Shown here: piece after piece, positions 1-8,623 of the stretch | Position numbering within the stretch: the first letter of the stretch is position 1 | How the letters are laid out: each line of letters opens with the position of its first letter | Origin: an uncultured Chloroflexota bacterium | GTDB lineage: Bacteria > Chloroflexota > UBA11872 | Direction of reading: 5' to 3' | DNA: 64,000 nucleotides | Assembly: GCA_958296175.1 (NCBI GenBank) | Contig: OY282448.1 | Coordinates: forward strand, 1,798,472-1,862,471 | Notes under the pieces: generated by a model | What the model saw: only the letters and a program-made list of their open reading frames with translations | What the model was told of the DNA's origin: nothing | The model's database searches: none | Position numbers and translations under genes: made by a program

Positions 1-900
1 AAGACCCAGCCGCTGCTGCAGGGCGCGCTTGTTGGCCGCGCGCCGGTCGAGCCGCTCGGCCGTGTAGGCCGCGGCCAGGTGCGGATCCGCGGCCGGGTCC
101 AGCAGCGCGGTGTCGATGCCGTTCAGAATCCCGTGCACGTCGGCGCGCCGCTCGCGCAGCAGGTGATCCAGCGAGGCCCCGTAGTCCGGCGTCAGAATCT
201 CGCGCGCGTATTGCGGGCTGACCGTGCTGACCTTGTCGGCGAAGGCAATGCCGCGCGCCATGAACACCAGCACGTTGCTGAGATGCTCGTCGTCGGGGTG
301 CGGAATGAACCCCTCGGCGCCCAGCCCGGCCGCTTCCAGGATGTCGCGCCCGAAGTGGCCCTGATATTCCAGGTTGTGAATGGTGAACACCGCGGCGGCG
401 TCGGCAAAGTGCGCGTCGCCGCGCCAGGTCGTCCGCAGCCAGTTGGGAATCAGCCCTGTGTGCCAGTCGTGGCAGTGCACCACGTCCGGCCGCCAGCCCA
501 GCGCGCGCGCGCTCTCCAGCGCCGCGCGCGCAAAGAAGGTGAAGCGGTAGCCGTCGTCCTCATAGCCGTAGATATCGTCGCGCGCGCCGAAGTAGCGCGC
601 GTTGTTCACGAACAGCGCCTCGAAGCCGTCCAGCCGCGCGATATCCAGGCGAACCCGCTCGGCGCGGCCCTCGAACTCGACCGTCACGTCGGCCGCGCCG
701 GTCTGCACCGTCGCCGGGTCGAGCTGGATCGACCCATACTTGGGGATGGCCGCGCGCACCTCCACCCCGCGGCGCGCCAGCGCCGCGGGCAGGGACGCCA
801 TCACGTCGGCCAGGCCGCCGGTTTTGGCAAACGGCGCCAGCTCCGCGGCGGCCATCAGCACCCGCAACGGCCGCCGCGCGCCGTCCGCCGTCCCGCTCAA
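1..900 (-). CDS. glgA: Glycogen (starch) synthase, 3' end beyond the window
   Basis: GT5-family synthase that transfers glucose from ADP-glucose (or UDP-glucose) to the end of a growing alpha-1,4-glucan in the cytoplasm. The 300 codons seen are the N-terminal GT-B lobe; the gene leaves the window on the left, so roughly 40% of a usual 480-residue protein is missing. Visible motifs are KTGGLADV from residue 26 (sugar-nucleotide binding), HCHDWHTG near residue 140 and HNLEYQGHF near 174. The start is taken as TTG at 900, which overlaps the purH stop as TTGA; the ATG fifteen codons later (MAAAELAPF) also fits the family. It is the last visible gene of the purine operon, an unexpected partner. 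Identity is firm, the start is not. Confidence 0.9.
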   Translation of the reverse strand, partial: MSGTADGARRPLRVLMAAAELAPFAKTGGLADVMASLPAALARRGVEVRAAIPKYGSIQLDPATVQTGAADVTVEFEGRAERVRLDIARLDGFEALFVNNARYFGARDDIYGYEDDGYRFTFFARAALESARALGWRPDVVHCHDWHTGLIPNWLRTTWRGDAHFADAAAVFTIHNLEYQGHFGRDILEAAGLGAEGFIPHPDDEHLSNVLVFMARGIAFADKVSTVSPQYAREILTPDYGASLDHLLRERRADVHGILNGIDTALLDPAADPHLAAAYTAERLDRRAANKRALQQRLGL

Positions 901-2459
901 TGTTTGAAGTGGCGCTCGTCCACGAAGACCAGCACCCCTCCCCGGGCGTTCACCGCGTCGATGACCTCCTGGTCGCGCACCGATCCCGCGACCGACACGA
1001 TGGCCCGCACGCCCGCGGCCAGCGCGGCCTCGGGGCCGTCGGCGAAGGGAAAGTACGCGTCCGAGGCCAGATAGGCGCCGCGCGCCTCGGGGCCGGCCTG
1101 CGCCGCCGCGTGCGCTACGGCGTTGACGCGGTTGACCTGCCCGCTGCCCAAGCCAATCAGCCGCTGGTCCTTCACCAGCACGATGGCGTTGGACTTCACG
1201 TGGCGGATCACGCGCAGGCCAAAGCGCAGCTGCGCCAGGTCGGCCTCGTCAGGCTGCGCGTCGGAGACCGTGCGGAACTCCAGGTCTGCGCCGGGGGCGC
1301 GGTCCGGGGTTTGCACCAGATAGCCGCGGTCCATGCCCCACACGTGCGCCGCCTCGAAGTGCAGGCGCGCCCCGGACGGCGGCGCGGGCCAGCGCATGAC
1401 GCGCAAATCCTTGCGCCGCTGCAGCCGCCGCAGCGCCTCGGGCTCGTAATCCGGCGCCACCACCACGTGGTAGAGATGCCCGCGCATGGCCGCAACCGTT
1501 GCGGCCTCCACGCGCCGGTTGAATCCCACGATCCCGCCGAATGCCGAGACCGGGTCGGCGGCGCGCGCGCGCAGGTAGGCCTCGGCCTGCGAGTCGGCGT
1601 GCACGGCCAGGCAGCAGGGCATGGCGTGCTTGACGATGACGGCCGCCGTCTCGTCGAAGTCGTTGGCGGCCGCCCAGGCCGCCTGCAGGTCCAGCACGTT
1701 GACGTACGACAAACCCATCCCGTGCAGCTGCTCCACCTCGGGCAGGCCGCCCGCGGCCAGCTCGGGGGCGCCCGCCGCGTAGAACGCGCCCTGCTGGTGC
1801 GGGTTCTCGCCGTACCGCAGGTCGTGCCGCTTGCGCAGGGGGATGGTGAGCAGCTCGGGAAACTGGTCGTCCAGCTCGCGCTGCATGAAGGCGGCGACGT
1901 GCGCGTCGTAGAACGCCGTGAGAGCAAAGGCCTTGGCCGCCAGCTCGCGGCGCAGCCGCGCCGCGCCCTCGGCGTCGTCGGTGCGGTCGAGCGCCGCCAG
2001 CACCCGCGCGTAGTCCGCCGGATCGACCGCCGTCCACACGTCGGCGTGGTTCTTGGCGGCCGCGCGAATCAGCGCCGCGCCGCCGATGTCGATGTTCTCG
2101 ATAATCGCGCCGCGGCCGCGGCGCGCGGCCAGCGCGGCCGCGAAGGGATAGAGGTTGACTGCTACCAGGTCGATGGTCCCCAGGCCGCGCGCGGCCAGTT
2201 CCGCCAGGTGCGCCGCGGACGAGCGCCGCGCCAGGATGCCGCCGTGCACCGCCGGGTGCAGCGTCTTGACGCGCCCGTCCAGCATTTCGGGCGCGCCGGT
2301 CAGGTCCTCGACGGATTGCACGTCGATCCCAGCCGCGCGGATGGCGGCGGCGGTGCCGCCCGACGACACCAGGTCCCAGCCGCGCGCGGCCAGACCCTCG
2401 GCCAGCGCCGGCAGGCCGGTCTTGTCGAAGACGCTGATTAGCGCGCGAGGTCTGGCCAT
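897..2459 (-). CDS. purH: Bifunctional AICAR transformylase / IMP cyclohydrolase
   Basis: Catalyses the last two steps of IMP synthesis: formylation of AICAR with 10-formyl-THF, then ring closure. It has 520 residues, the usual size. The N-terminal MGS-like cyclohydrolase domain shows SVFDKTGL, SSGGTA, DLTGAPEMLDGRVKTLHP and VNLYPF within the first 110 residues. The C-terminal transformylase domain shows LRYGENPHQQGAFY and the IVKH catalytic pair. The loop after the catalytic Lys-His reads KHAMPCC where most homologues have KHANPCG, a local oddity. The ATG at 2459 gives the canonical N-terminus and overlaps purN by 22 bases; the stop overlaps the glgA start. Confidence 0.97.
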   Translation of the reverse strand: MARPRALISVFDKTGLPALAEGLAARGWDLVSSGGTAAAIRAAGIDVQSVEDLTGAPEMLDGRVKTLHPAVHGGILARRSSAAHLAELAARGLGTIDLVAVNLYPFAAALAARRGRGAIIENIDIGGAALIRAAAKNHADVWTAVDPADYARVLAALDRTDDAEGAARLRRELAAKAFALTAFYDAHVAAFMQRELDDQFPELLTIPLRKRHDLRYGENPHQQGAFYAAGAPELAAGGLPEVEQLHGMGLSYVNVLDLQAAWAAANDFDETAAVIVKHAMPCCLAVHADSQAEAYLRARAADPVSAFGGIVGFNRRVEAATVAAMRGHLYHVVVAPDYEPEALRRLQRRKDLRVMRWPAPPSGARLHFEAAHVWGMDRGYLVQTPDRAPGADLEFRTVSDAQPDEADLAQLRFGLRVIRHVKSNAIVLVKDQRLIGLGSGQVNRVNAVAHAAAQAGPEARGAYLASDAYFPFADGPEAALAAGVRAIVSVAGSVRDQEVIDAVNARGGVLVFVDERHFKH

Positions 2460-3085
2460 ATGGCCCGCGGCTCCTCCGAGTCGACGTGCAGGCGGCCGCC
2501 GTCGACGTAGGCCCGCCCCTCGGCGAACCACTGCAGCGCCCGAGGGTACAACCGATGCTCCTGCGCCAGGATGCGCTGCGACAGCTCCGCCACCGTATCG
2601 CCGGCCAGCACCGGCACGGCGGCCTGCGCCACGATGGGGCCCGCGTCCACTTCGTCGGTCACCACGTGCACGGTGCAGCCGCTGATCGTCACCCCGGCGC
2701 GCAGGGCGGCGGCCTGAGGTTCGGGCGCGATGCCGCCGGCAAAGGCGGGCAGCAGGGACGGATGCACGTTCAGCATGCGGCCGCGATAGGCCGCCACCAG
2801 ATCGGGCTTCAGGATCGACGTAAACCCGGCCAGCGCCACGAAGTCCGCGCCGGCGGCGTGCAGCAGCTCCAGCATGCGCTGCTGCTGCGCCGCGCGCGTG
2901 GGGTGCTCGCGCCGCAAGACCGTGTGATGCGGGACGCCGTGCGCAGCGGCCGCGCGCAGCGCGCCGGCGTCGGCGCGGTTGCAGACCAGCACCGCCGCGC
3001 GCGCGTCCATCCGACCCGCGGCGATCGCGTCCAGAATGGCCGCCGCATTGGAGCCGCGGCCCGAGGCCAGGATCGCCAGGTTCAT
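2438..3085 (-). CDS. purN: Phosphoribosylglycinamide formyltransferase (10-formyl-THF dependent)
   Basis: Formylates GAR to FGAR using 10-formyltetrahydrofolate. The 215-residue protein starts with the ASGRGSN phosphate loop at residues 6-12 and carries the catalytic Asn and His in NVHPSLLPAF and the catalytic Asp in the DEVDAGPI segment. The family usually has FPGG or FPGA after LLPA; here it reads FAGGIAPEPQ, a mild variation. Its ATG overlaps the purM stop as ATGA, and its 3' end overlaps purH by 22 bases, so it is translated as part of the purine operon. No purT-type alternative is visible in the window. Confidence 0.96.
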   Translation of the reverse strand: MNLAILASGRGSNAAAILDAIAAGRMDARAAVLVCNRADAGALRAAAAHGVPHHTVLRREHPTRAAQQQRMLELLHAAGADFVALAGFTSILKPDLVAAYRGRMLNVHPSLLPAFAGGIAPEPQAAALRAGVTISGCTVHVVTDEVDAGPIVAQAAVPVLAGDTVAELSQRILAQEHRLYPRALQWFAEGRAYVDGGRLHVDSEEPRAIWPDLAR

Positions 3086-4185
3086 TCCAGGGGTTCGAGC
3101 TGCACGGGCCGGACGCCGCGCGCGGCGATCGTGCCCACGACGCTGCTGTCGGGCAGCGCGCGCGCAATCTGCTCCGCCGCCTCCGGCGCGGCCACCAGAA
3201 TCGCGCCCACGCCCATGTTGAAGACGCGGAACATCTCGCGCGGGTCGACGTCGAGACCGTCGGCCAACTCGTCGAAGATCGGCGGGCGCGTCCAGGAGCG
3301 CGTGTCGATGCGCGCGGTCACGCCGTCCGGCAGCACGCGCGCCAGGTTCTCGGCGATGCCGCCGCCGGTGATATGCGCGGCGGCCCGCATGCCGGGAACG
3401 GCAAAGGCCGCGGCGAGCTCTGCTGCATACGACCGGTGCGGCGCCATCAGCGCGTCTTCGAGCGTTTGCCCGCCCACCAGCGAATCGCGGCGGCGCATGG
3501 CCGCCAGCTCCCGCGCCAGGCTGTACCCGTTGGTGTGGAGTCCCGTCGACGGCAGCCCGATGCACAGGTCGCCAACCTCGATGTCCGAGGCGTTGGGAAT
3601 CCCGCCGGCGTCCACCACGCCCAGTGCCGCTCCAACCGCGTCGTAGCGGCCGGGCGCGTAGGTGTCCGGCATGAGCGCCGTCTCGCCGCCCAGGATTGCC
3701 ACCCCGGCGGCGCGGCAGGCGGCCGCCATGCCCTCCACAAGCGCCCGCAGGACGTCGGCGTCCATCTCGCCGGACGCCACGTAGTCCAGAAACGCGATGG
3801 GCCGCGCGTTCTGCACCGCCACGTCGTTGATGCAGTGATGCACCAGGTCGCGCCCGGCGTCGGCCGGCCGCCCCCAGTCCACGGCCAGGTGCAGCTTGGT
3901 TCCCACGCCGTCGATGCTGGCCACTACGACCGGCGCCGCCAGATCGTCGGGAATCCGCGCCGCCCCGCCAAACGCGCCAAAGGCGTCCAGCGTCAGATCG
4001 GTGGCCGTCGACGCCACGGCGGCGCGCAGCCCGTCTTTGGCGCGGCCGGCGAGAGCCAGATCCACGCCCGCCGCCGCATAGCTGGCGGCGGGCGCGGCGG
4101 GCGTGGGCGCCTGCGGCTCAGCCGGGCACGGGCGCGCGCGGCTCGGCGCGGCCAATCGTGGTCTCCCGCGGCTCGGCGCGGTCAA
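3082..4185 (-). CDS. purM: Phosphoribosylformylglycinamidine cyclo-ligase (AIR synthetase)
   Basis: ATP-dependent closure of FGAM to AIR. The core begins at SYAAAGVDLA near residue 37 and contains SIDGVGTKL, the HCINDVAVQNARPIAFLDY segment, GGETALMPDTY and HITGGGIAENLARVLP, all typical of AIR synthetase. About 36 extra residues precede the normal N-terminus; they are read from a 30-base tandem duplication shared with the end of purF. No in-frame start codon was seen closer to the core, so ATG 4185 was kept, giving 367 residues and a 68-base overlap with purF. The stop overlaps the purN start (ATGA). Confidence 0.93.
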   Translation of the reverse strand: MTAPSRGRPRLAAPSRARPCPAEPQAPTPAAPAASYAAAGVDLALAGRAKDGLRAAVASTATDLTLDAFGAFGGAARIPDDLAAPVVVASIDGVGTKLHLAVDWGRPADAGRDLVHHCINDVAVQNARPIAFLDYVASGEMDADVLRALVEGMAAACRAAGVAILGGETALMPDTYAPGRYDAVGAALGVVDAGGIPNASDIEVGDLCIGLPSTGLHTNGYSLARELAAMRRRDSLVGGQTLEDALMAPHRSYAAELAAAFAVPGMRAAAHITGGGIAENLARVLPDGVTARIDTRSWTRPPIFDELADGLDVDPREMFRVFNMGVGAILVAAPEAAEQIARALPDSSVVGTIAARGVRPVQLEPLE

Positions 4186-5710
4186 TCGTGCTCTCCCGCG
4201 GGAACACCATGGCCGTAGCCAGACGCTCGGGGCGTTCCAGGAGGAACTTGTCGAAGGTGAGCTGCACGTCGATCGGGTAGGTGTGCGTGAAACACCCCAG
4301 GCACAGCTGCTCCGTCGGGCGGCCGATGGCGCGCACCAGATGCTCGGAACTGAGGTAGCCCAGGCTGTCGGCGCCGATGGCGGCGCAGATGTCCTTCACC
4401 TGCTGCTTGTGGGCGATCAGCGCGTCCGGGTCGGGGATGTCGATGCCAAGAAAGCACGGCCAGCGGATTGGCGGCGCCGTGATGCGCACGTGCACCTCCG
4501 ACGCGCCGCCCTGCTCGCGCAGCAGCTGCACCAGCGCGGCCTGCGTGGTGCCGCGCACGATGGTGTCGTCCACCATCACCACGCGCTTGCCGCGCGTTAC
4601 TTCCGGCAGAGCGCTGAACTTCATGCGCACGCCCAGCTTGCGCAGGCGCGGCGTCGGCTCGATGAAGGTGCGGCCGATGTAGCGGTTGCGAACGAACCCG
4701 TCGGCGTAGGGCAGCTGCGACGCTTCGGCATAGCCGGTGGCGGCCGCGATGGCAGAGTCGGGCACGCCCACCACCAGGTCGGCGTCCACCGGGTGCTGCA
4801 GGGCCAGCAGCCGCCCCATCTCGCGCCGCACCGAGTGCACGCTGGCATCCCCCAGCACGGAGTCGGGCCGTGAAAAATAGATGTACTCGAACGCGCAGAT
4901 GGCGGGCCGCTGCGGCAGGTTCAGCTGCAGCGAGCGCAGGCCGCCGCGGTCGATGACGACGACTTCGCCTGGCGCCACCTCGCGGTCGTAGCTGGCGCCA
5001 ACCGCGCCAAGCGCGCAGGTCTCCGACGCCACCACCCAGGTGCCGTTGACCCGGCCGAGCGACAGCGGGCGGTTGCCCATCCCGTCGCGCGCGGCGATCA
5101 GCTGCGTGGGCGTGGCGATGGCCAGGCAGAACGACCCGCTCAGCCGCGGCAGCACCTGCCGCACGCGCTCGACCAGATCCTCCCCCGGCGCCGCCGCGAT
5201 CAGGTCGGCAATCACGGCCGAGTCGGAGGTCGACCCGCGCGCGCCCGCGCCGCCCGGCGCGTATTCCTCGCGCAGCGTCAGCGCGTTGACGATGTTGCCG
5301 TTGTGACCCAGCGCCAGCGGACCCAGGTCCGAATTCCGCAAGACCGGCTGCATGTTCGAGGCGCTGCTGGCGCCGGCGGTGGAGTAGCGGCAGTGGCCCA
5401 CCGCAACGTGGCCTCGCAGGCGCGCCAGCCGATGCTCCGAGAAGACCCGCGACACCAGTCCCATGCGCCGCTCGGCGTGCAGGCGCGCGCCGTCGCCCAC
5501 GGCGATGCCGGCGCTTTCCTGGCCGCGGTGCTGCACGGCGAACAGCGCGAAGTACGCCTGCACGGCCGCGTCGTCGCTGGCGCCAAAAATCCCAATCACG
5601 CCGCAGGCTTCGCGCAGGCGCGGCGGCCCCGCGGGCGCCGCAGGCTCGTACACCGGACCCAGGTCTCGCGGCAGAACGGGGTCTCCCGAGGTGCGGTCCC
5701 AGACGTGCAT
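4118..5710 (-). CDS. purF: Amidophosphoribosyltransferase, probable Fe-S type
   Basis: Committed step of purine synthesis: PRPP plus glutamine to phosphoribosylamine. The class II glutaminase domain starts at Cys36 (ACGVIGIFG), so a 35-residue leader must be removed to expose the nucleophile. The phosphoribosyltransferase domain shows the PRPP loop VVMVDDTIVRGTT. Cysteines in ICAFEYIYFSRPDS, PCFLGIDIPD and LCLGCF sit where the Bacillus subtilis-type enzyme binds its 4Fe-4S cluster, so this is probably the oxygen-sensitive Fe-S form. The C-terminus ends in a ten-residue imperfect duplication (RESTIDRAEP, RETTIGRAEP) produced by a DNA duplication at 4141-4200. One base separates it from purL. 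Confidence 0.96.
   Translation of the reverse strand: MHVWDRTSGDPVLPRDLGPVYEPAAPAGPPRLREACGVIGIFGASDDAAVQAYFALFAVQHRGQESAGIAVGDGARLHAERRMGLVSRVFSEHRLARLRGHVAVGHCRYSTAGASSASNMQPVLRNSDLGPLALGHNGNIVNALTLREEYAPGGAGARGSTSDSAVIADLIAAAPGEDLVERVRQVLPRLSGSFCLAIATPTQLIAARDGMGNRPLSLGRVNGTWVVASETCALGAVGASYDREVAPGEVVVIDRGGLRSLQLNLPQRPAICAFEYIYFSRPDSVLGDASVHSVRREMGRLLALQHPVDADLVVGVPDSAIAAATGYAEASQLPYADGFVRNRYIGRTFIEPTPRLRKLGVRMKFSALPEVTRGKRVVMVDDTIVRGTTQAALVQLLREQGGASEVHVRITAPPIRWPCFLGIDIPDPDALIAHKQQVKDICAAIGADSLGYLSSEHLVRAIGRPTEQLCLGCFTHTYPIDVQLTFDKFLLERPERLATAMVFPRESTIDRAEPRETTIGRAEPRAPVPG
4141..4200. repeat. 30-base tandem duplication across the purF/purM overlap
   Basis: Two adjacent 30-base units (4141-4170 and 4171-4200) differ at two positions. 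They lie in the last codons of purF and the first codons of purM, lengthening both proteins in different frames and accounting for most of the 68-base gene overlap. Both frames stay open because the unit length is divisible by three. Confidence 0.9.
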
Positions 5711-5711
5711 C

Positions 5712-7934
5712 TTAGACGGACGCGCCGCGCCCTGCGAGCGCTTGGGCGAGGCCGCCCGCCCAGACATGTTCGGCCTGGGCGAGGTCGACGTCGATGGGAC
5801 CCAGGCGCAGCCGCGGCCCGCCGACGGCGCCCACCACGCGCATGGGCACGGCCGCCTGGGCGGCCGCCGCCGCAACCGCGGCGCCCGCGCTGGGGGCAAA
5901 GCTCACGACCACGCGCGTCTGGCACTCGCCAAACAGCCGCGCGTCCCAGCGCCCGCCGCCGGGCAGGTCGGGCGCCTGCACGCCGCGCCCGCCGGCAAAC
6001 GCCGACTCGGCCAGCGCAACCGCCAGGCCGCCGTCGGCGCAGTCGTGCGCCGACGACAGCAGGCGGGCGGCAATCAGCTCGCGCACCAGCCGCTGCAGCG
6101 CCGCCTCGGCGACAAGATCCAGCGCCGGACGCCCCGCCACCCGCCCGAAGGCGCTGGCCAGATACTCGCTGCCGTCCAACAGCGGGCGCCCCGCGCCCAG
6201 TACGGCGATCTCGTCGCCGTCCGCCCCGAAGGCCATGCCGCAGCGGCGCTCCAGGTCGTCCAGCACTCCCAGCATGCCCACCACCGGCGTGGGCCAGATC
6301 GCCTCGCCGCCCGATTCGTTGTAGAGGCTAACGTTGCCGCTCACCACCGGCGCGCCCAGTGCCGCGCTGGCCGCCGCCATGCCGCGCACGGCGTGCACCA
6401 GCTGGTAGTAGGCGGCCGGTTGTTCGGGGGAGCCGAAGTTGAGGCAGTTGGTCAGCGCCAGCGGGCGCGCGCCCGTGCACGAGACGTTGCGGGCGGCTTC
6501 GGCCACGGCCGCCGCGCCGCCCACGTACGGATGCAGGTAGGTCGTGCGGCTGTTGCCGTCGGTTGCCAGCGCCACCCCCAGCGGGGTGCCCTTGATCCGC
6601 AGCAGCGCCGCGTCGCCGCCGGGCGCCAGCACCGTGTTCGCGCCCACCATGTGGTCGTATTGCTGGTAGATCGGCGCACGGCTGGCCACGTTCGGCGCGG
6701 CCAGCAGCCGCAGGAACGCGTCCGTCGGGTCGCGCGGCATTGGAATCTCGGCCAGGTCGAGCGGTTCCACCTCGTCCAGATACGCCGGCCGCCGCACCTC
6801 GTAGGTATACGTGGGCGCGTCGGTGAGCATGCCGATGGGCAGCGACGCCGCGCGCGCGCCCCTGTCGATCACGTCCAGCGCGCCGCTGTCGGTCACCGAG
6901 CCGATGACGTCGCTGTGCAGCCCCCAGGTTGCGAAGACGGCTTGCACCTCGGCCGCTCGGCCGCGTTCGGCTACCACCAGCATGCGTTCCTGGCTTTCAC
7001 TTAACATAACTTCGTAGGGCGTCATCCCCGAGGCGCGCCGGGCCACGCGGTCCACGTGCAGCTCCACCCCGCTGCCGCCGCGGCCGGCCGATTCCACCGC
7101 CGCGCTCGTCAGCCCGGTGGCGCCCAGGTCTTGCAGTCCCACGACGGCGCCGGTGCGCAGCGCTTCCAGGCAGGCCTCCAGCAGCAGCTTTTCCATGAAG
7201 GGGTTGCCGACCTGCACCACGCCGCGGTGCGAGGCCTCGGGGTCGTCGACCGAGGCAAAGGTCGCGCCGTGAATGCCGTCGCGGCCGGTGTCTGCGCCCA
7301 CCAGAATCAGCTCGTTGCCCGTGCCGGCGGCGGCGGCGCTGGTCAGCTGGTCGTGTTCGAGCAGGCCCACGCACATGGCGTTCACCAGCGGGTTGCCGCG
7401 GTAGCTCTCGGCCACGGCAACCTCGCCGCCCACGGTCGGCACGCCCATACAGTTGCCGTACCAGGCAATGCCGCCAATGATGCCGTTGGCCAGGTAGCGC
7501 CCGCGGCGGTCGGTCAGCGGGCCGAAGCGCAGGCTGTCCAGGATGGCTATGGGCCGCGCGCCCATGGTGAAGATGTCGCGCAGGATTCCGCCCACGCCCG
7601 TGGCCGCGCCTTGAAACGGCTCCACTGCGCTGGGGTGGTTGTGGCTTTCGATCTTCATCACGATGGCCAGGCCGCGGCCGATGTCCACCGCGCCGGCGTT
7701 TTCCTCCCCCGGCCCGATCAGCACTTGCGGCCCCTCGCTGGGCAGCAGCGGCAGCAGCGGGCGCGAGTGCTTGTAGCCGCAGTGCTCGCTCCACATGCCG
7801 CCGATGATTCCGAGCTCCACGTCGGTCGGCGCGCGGTCGAGCAGGTCGAAGGCCAGGTCGTACTCCGCGCGCGTGAGCGCCACCTCCGCCAGCACGGCGC
7901 CGCTTGGCGGCTGGGAGGGCGCCTCGGCCGTCAC
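5712..7934 (-). CDS. purL: Phosphoribosylformylglycinamidine synthase, large subunit
   Basis: ATP-dependent amidation of FGAR to FGAM. At 740 residues it is the small-type PurL that works with separate PurS and PurQ, both encoded just upstream. Motifs include GGMWSEHCGYKHS near residue 46, MKIESHNHPSAVEPFQG, GGILRDIFTMGARPI, LQDLGATGLTSA and the second-half segment SSAHDCADGGLAVALAE. GTG at 7934 was chosen because it overlaps the purQ stop (GTGA), the coupling pattern used throughout this operon, and leaves a short leader before the conserved core. The stop is one base from the purF ATG. Confidence 0.96.
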   Translation of the reverse strand: MTAEAPSQPPSGAVLAEVALTRAEYDLAFDLLDRAPTDVELGIIGGMWSEHCGYKHSRPLLPLLPSEGPQVLIGPGEENAGAVDIGRGLAIVMKIESHNHPSAVEPFQGAATGVGGILRDIFTMGARPIAILDSLRFGPLTDRRGRYLANGIIGGIAWYGNCMGVPTVGGEVAVAESYRGNPLVNAMCVGLLEHDQLTSAAAAGTGNELILVGADTGRDGIHGATFASVDDPEASHRGVVQVGNPFMEKLLLEACLEALRTGAVVGLQDLGATGLTSAAVESAGRGGSGVELHVDRVARRASGMTPYEVMLSESQERMLVVAERGRAAEVQAVFATWGLHSDVIGSVTDSGALDVIDRGARAASLPIGMLTDAPTYTYEVRRPAYLDEVEPLDLAEIPMPRDPTDAFLRLLAAPNVASRAPIYQQYDHMVGANTVLAPGGDAALLRIKGTPLGVALATDGNSRTTYLHPYVGGAAAVAEAARNVSCTGARPLALTNCLNFGSPEQPAAYYQLVHAVRGMAAASAALGAPVVSGNVSLYNESGGEAIWPTPVVGMLGVLDDLERRCGMAFGADGDEIAVLGAGRPLLDGSEYLASAFGRVAGRPALDLVAEAALQRLVRELIAARLLSSAHDCADGGLAVALAESAFAGGRGVQAPDLPGGGRWDARLFGECQTRVVVSFAPSAGAAVAAAAAQAAVPMRVVGAVGGPRLRLGPIDVDLAQAEHVWAGGLAQALAGRGASV

Positions 7935-8623
7935 GCGCGCACCGCGGCCAGCAGCGAATCCCAGAGCACGCGCCCGCACTCGCTGCCCAGCACGGCCTCC
8001 GTCGCGCGTTCGGGGTGCGGCATCAGGCCCACCACGTTGCGCCCCTCGTTGCAGATGCCGGCGATGTCGTCCACCGACCCGTTGGGGTTGGCGGCGGGCG
8101 CTCGCCCGCCGTCCTCGCTCACGTAGCGAAAGATCACGCGCTCGCGGCTGCGCAGGTCGTCCAGGCCGTCGGGGTCGATGCGGTAGTTGCCTTCGCCGTG
8201 CGCAATCGGCAGCCGCAGCACCTGGCCGGGCCGCGCCGCCGCCGTGCAGGGCGTGCGCGCCGATTCCACCCGCACGTGCACCCAGCGGCAGCAAAATCTC
8301 GTGCTGGCGTTGGGCAGCATGGCGCCGGGCAGCAGCCCCGCCTCCAGCAGAATCTGAAAGCCGTTGCAGATGCCCAGCAGCGGGCGCCCCTGCGCCGCGT
8401 GCGCGCGCACGGCGCGCATGATCGGCGCGTGCGCCGCCATCGCGCCGGTGCGCAGGTAGTCCCCGTAGCTGAACCCGCCCGGCAGCACCACCAGGTCCGC
8501 GCCGTCCAGCGCGGCGTCGGCGTGCCAGGCGAACCGCGCGCGCACGCCGTCCACGGTTCCCAGCGCGTGCAGCGTGTCGGCGTCGCAGTTGCTGCCCGGA
8601 AACACCACCACGGCGGCGTTCAC
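7931..8623 (-). CDS. purQ: Phosphoribosylformylglycinamidine synthase, glutaminase subunit
   Basis: Class I glutamine amidotransferase that supplies ammonia to PurL. The 230-residue protein begins AAVVVFPGSNCDAD, the standard PurQ N-terminus; the nucleophile Cys is in LLGICNGFQILLEAGLLPGA and the His-Glu pair in GLMPHPERA. GTG at 8623 overlaps the purS stop (GTGA). Upstream codons in the same frame belong to purS and give no plausible PurQ sequence. It lies between purS and purL, so the three FGAM synthase subunits are made together. Confidence 0.96.
   Translation of the reverse strand: MNAAVVVFPGSNCDADTLHALGTVDGVRARFAWHADAALDGADLVVLPGGFSYGDYLRTGAMAAHAPIMRAVRAHAAQGRPLLGICNGFQILLEAGLLPGAMLPNASTRFCCRWVHVRVESARTPCTAAARPGQVLRLPIAHGEGNYRIDPDGLDDLRSRERVIFRYVSEDGGRAPAANPNGSVDDIAGICNEGRNVVGLMPHPERATEAVLGSECGRVLWDSLLAAVRA

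Noticed and set aside
900..2441. Long plus-strand open frame opposite purH, and many similar ones opposite other genes
   Set aside because: High GC makes antisense frames stay open. They are Arg/Ala/Gly/His-rich, lack recognisable domains, and lie wholly opposite clear family members.
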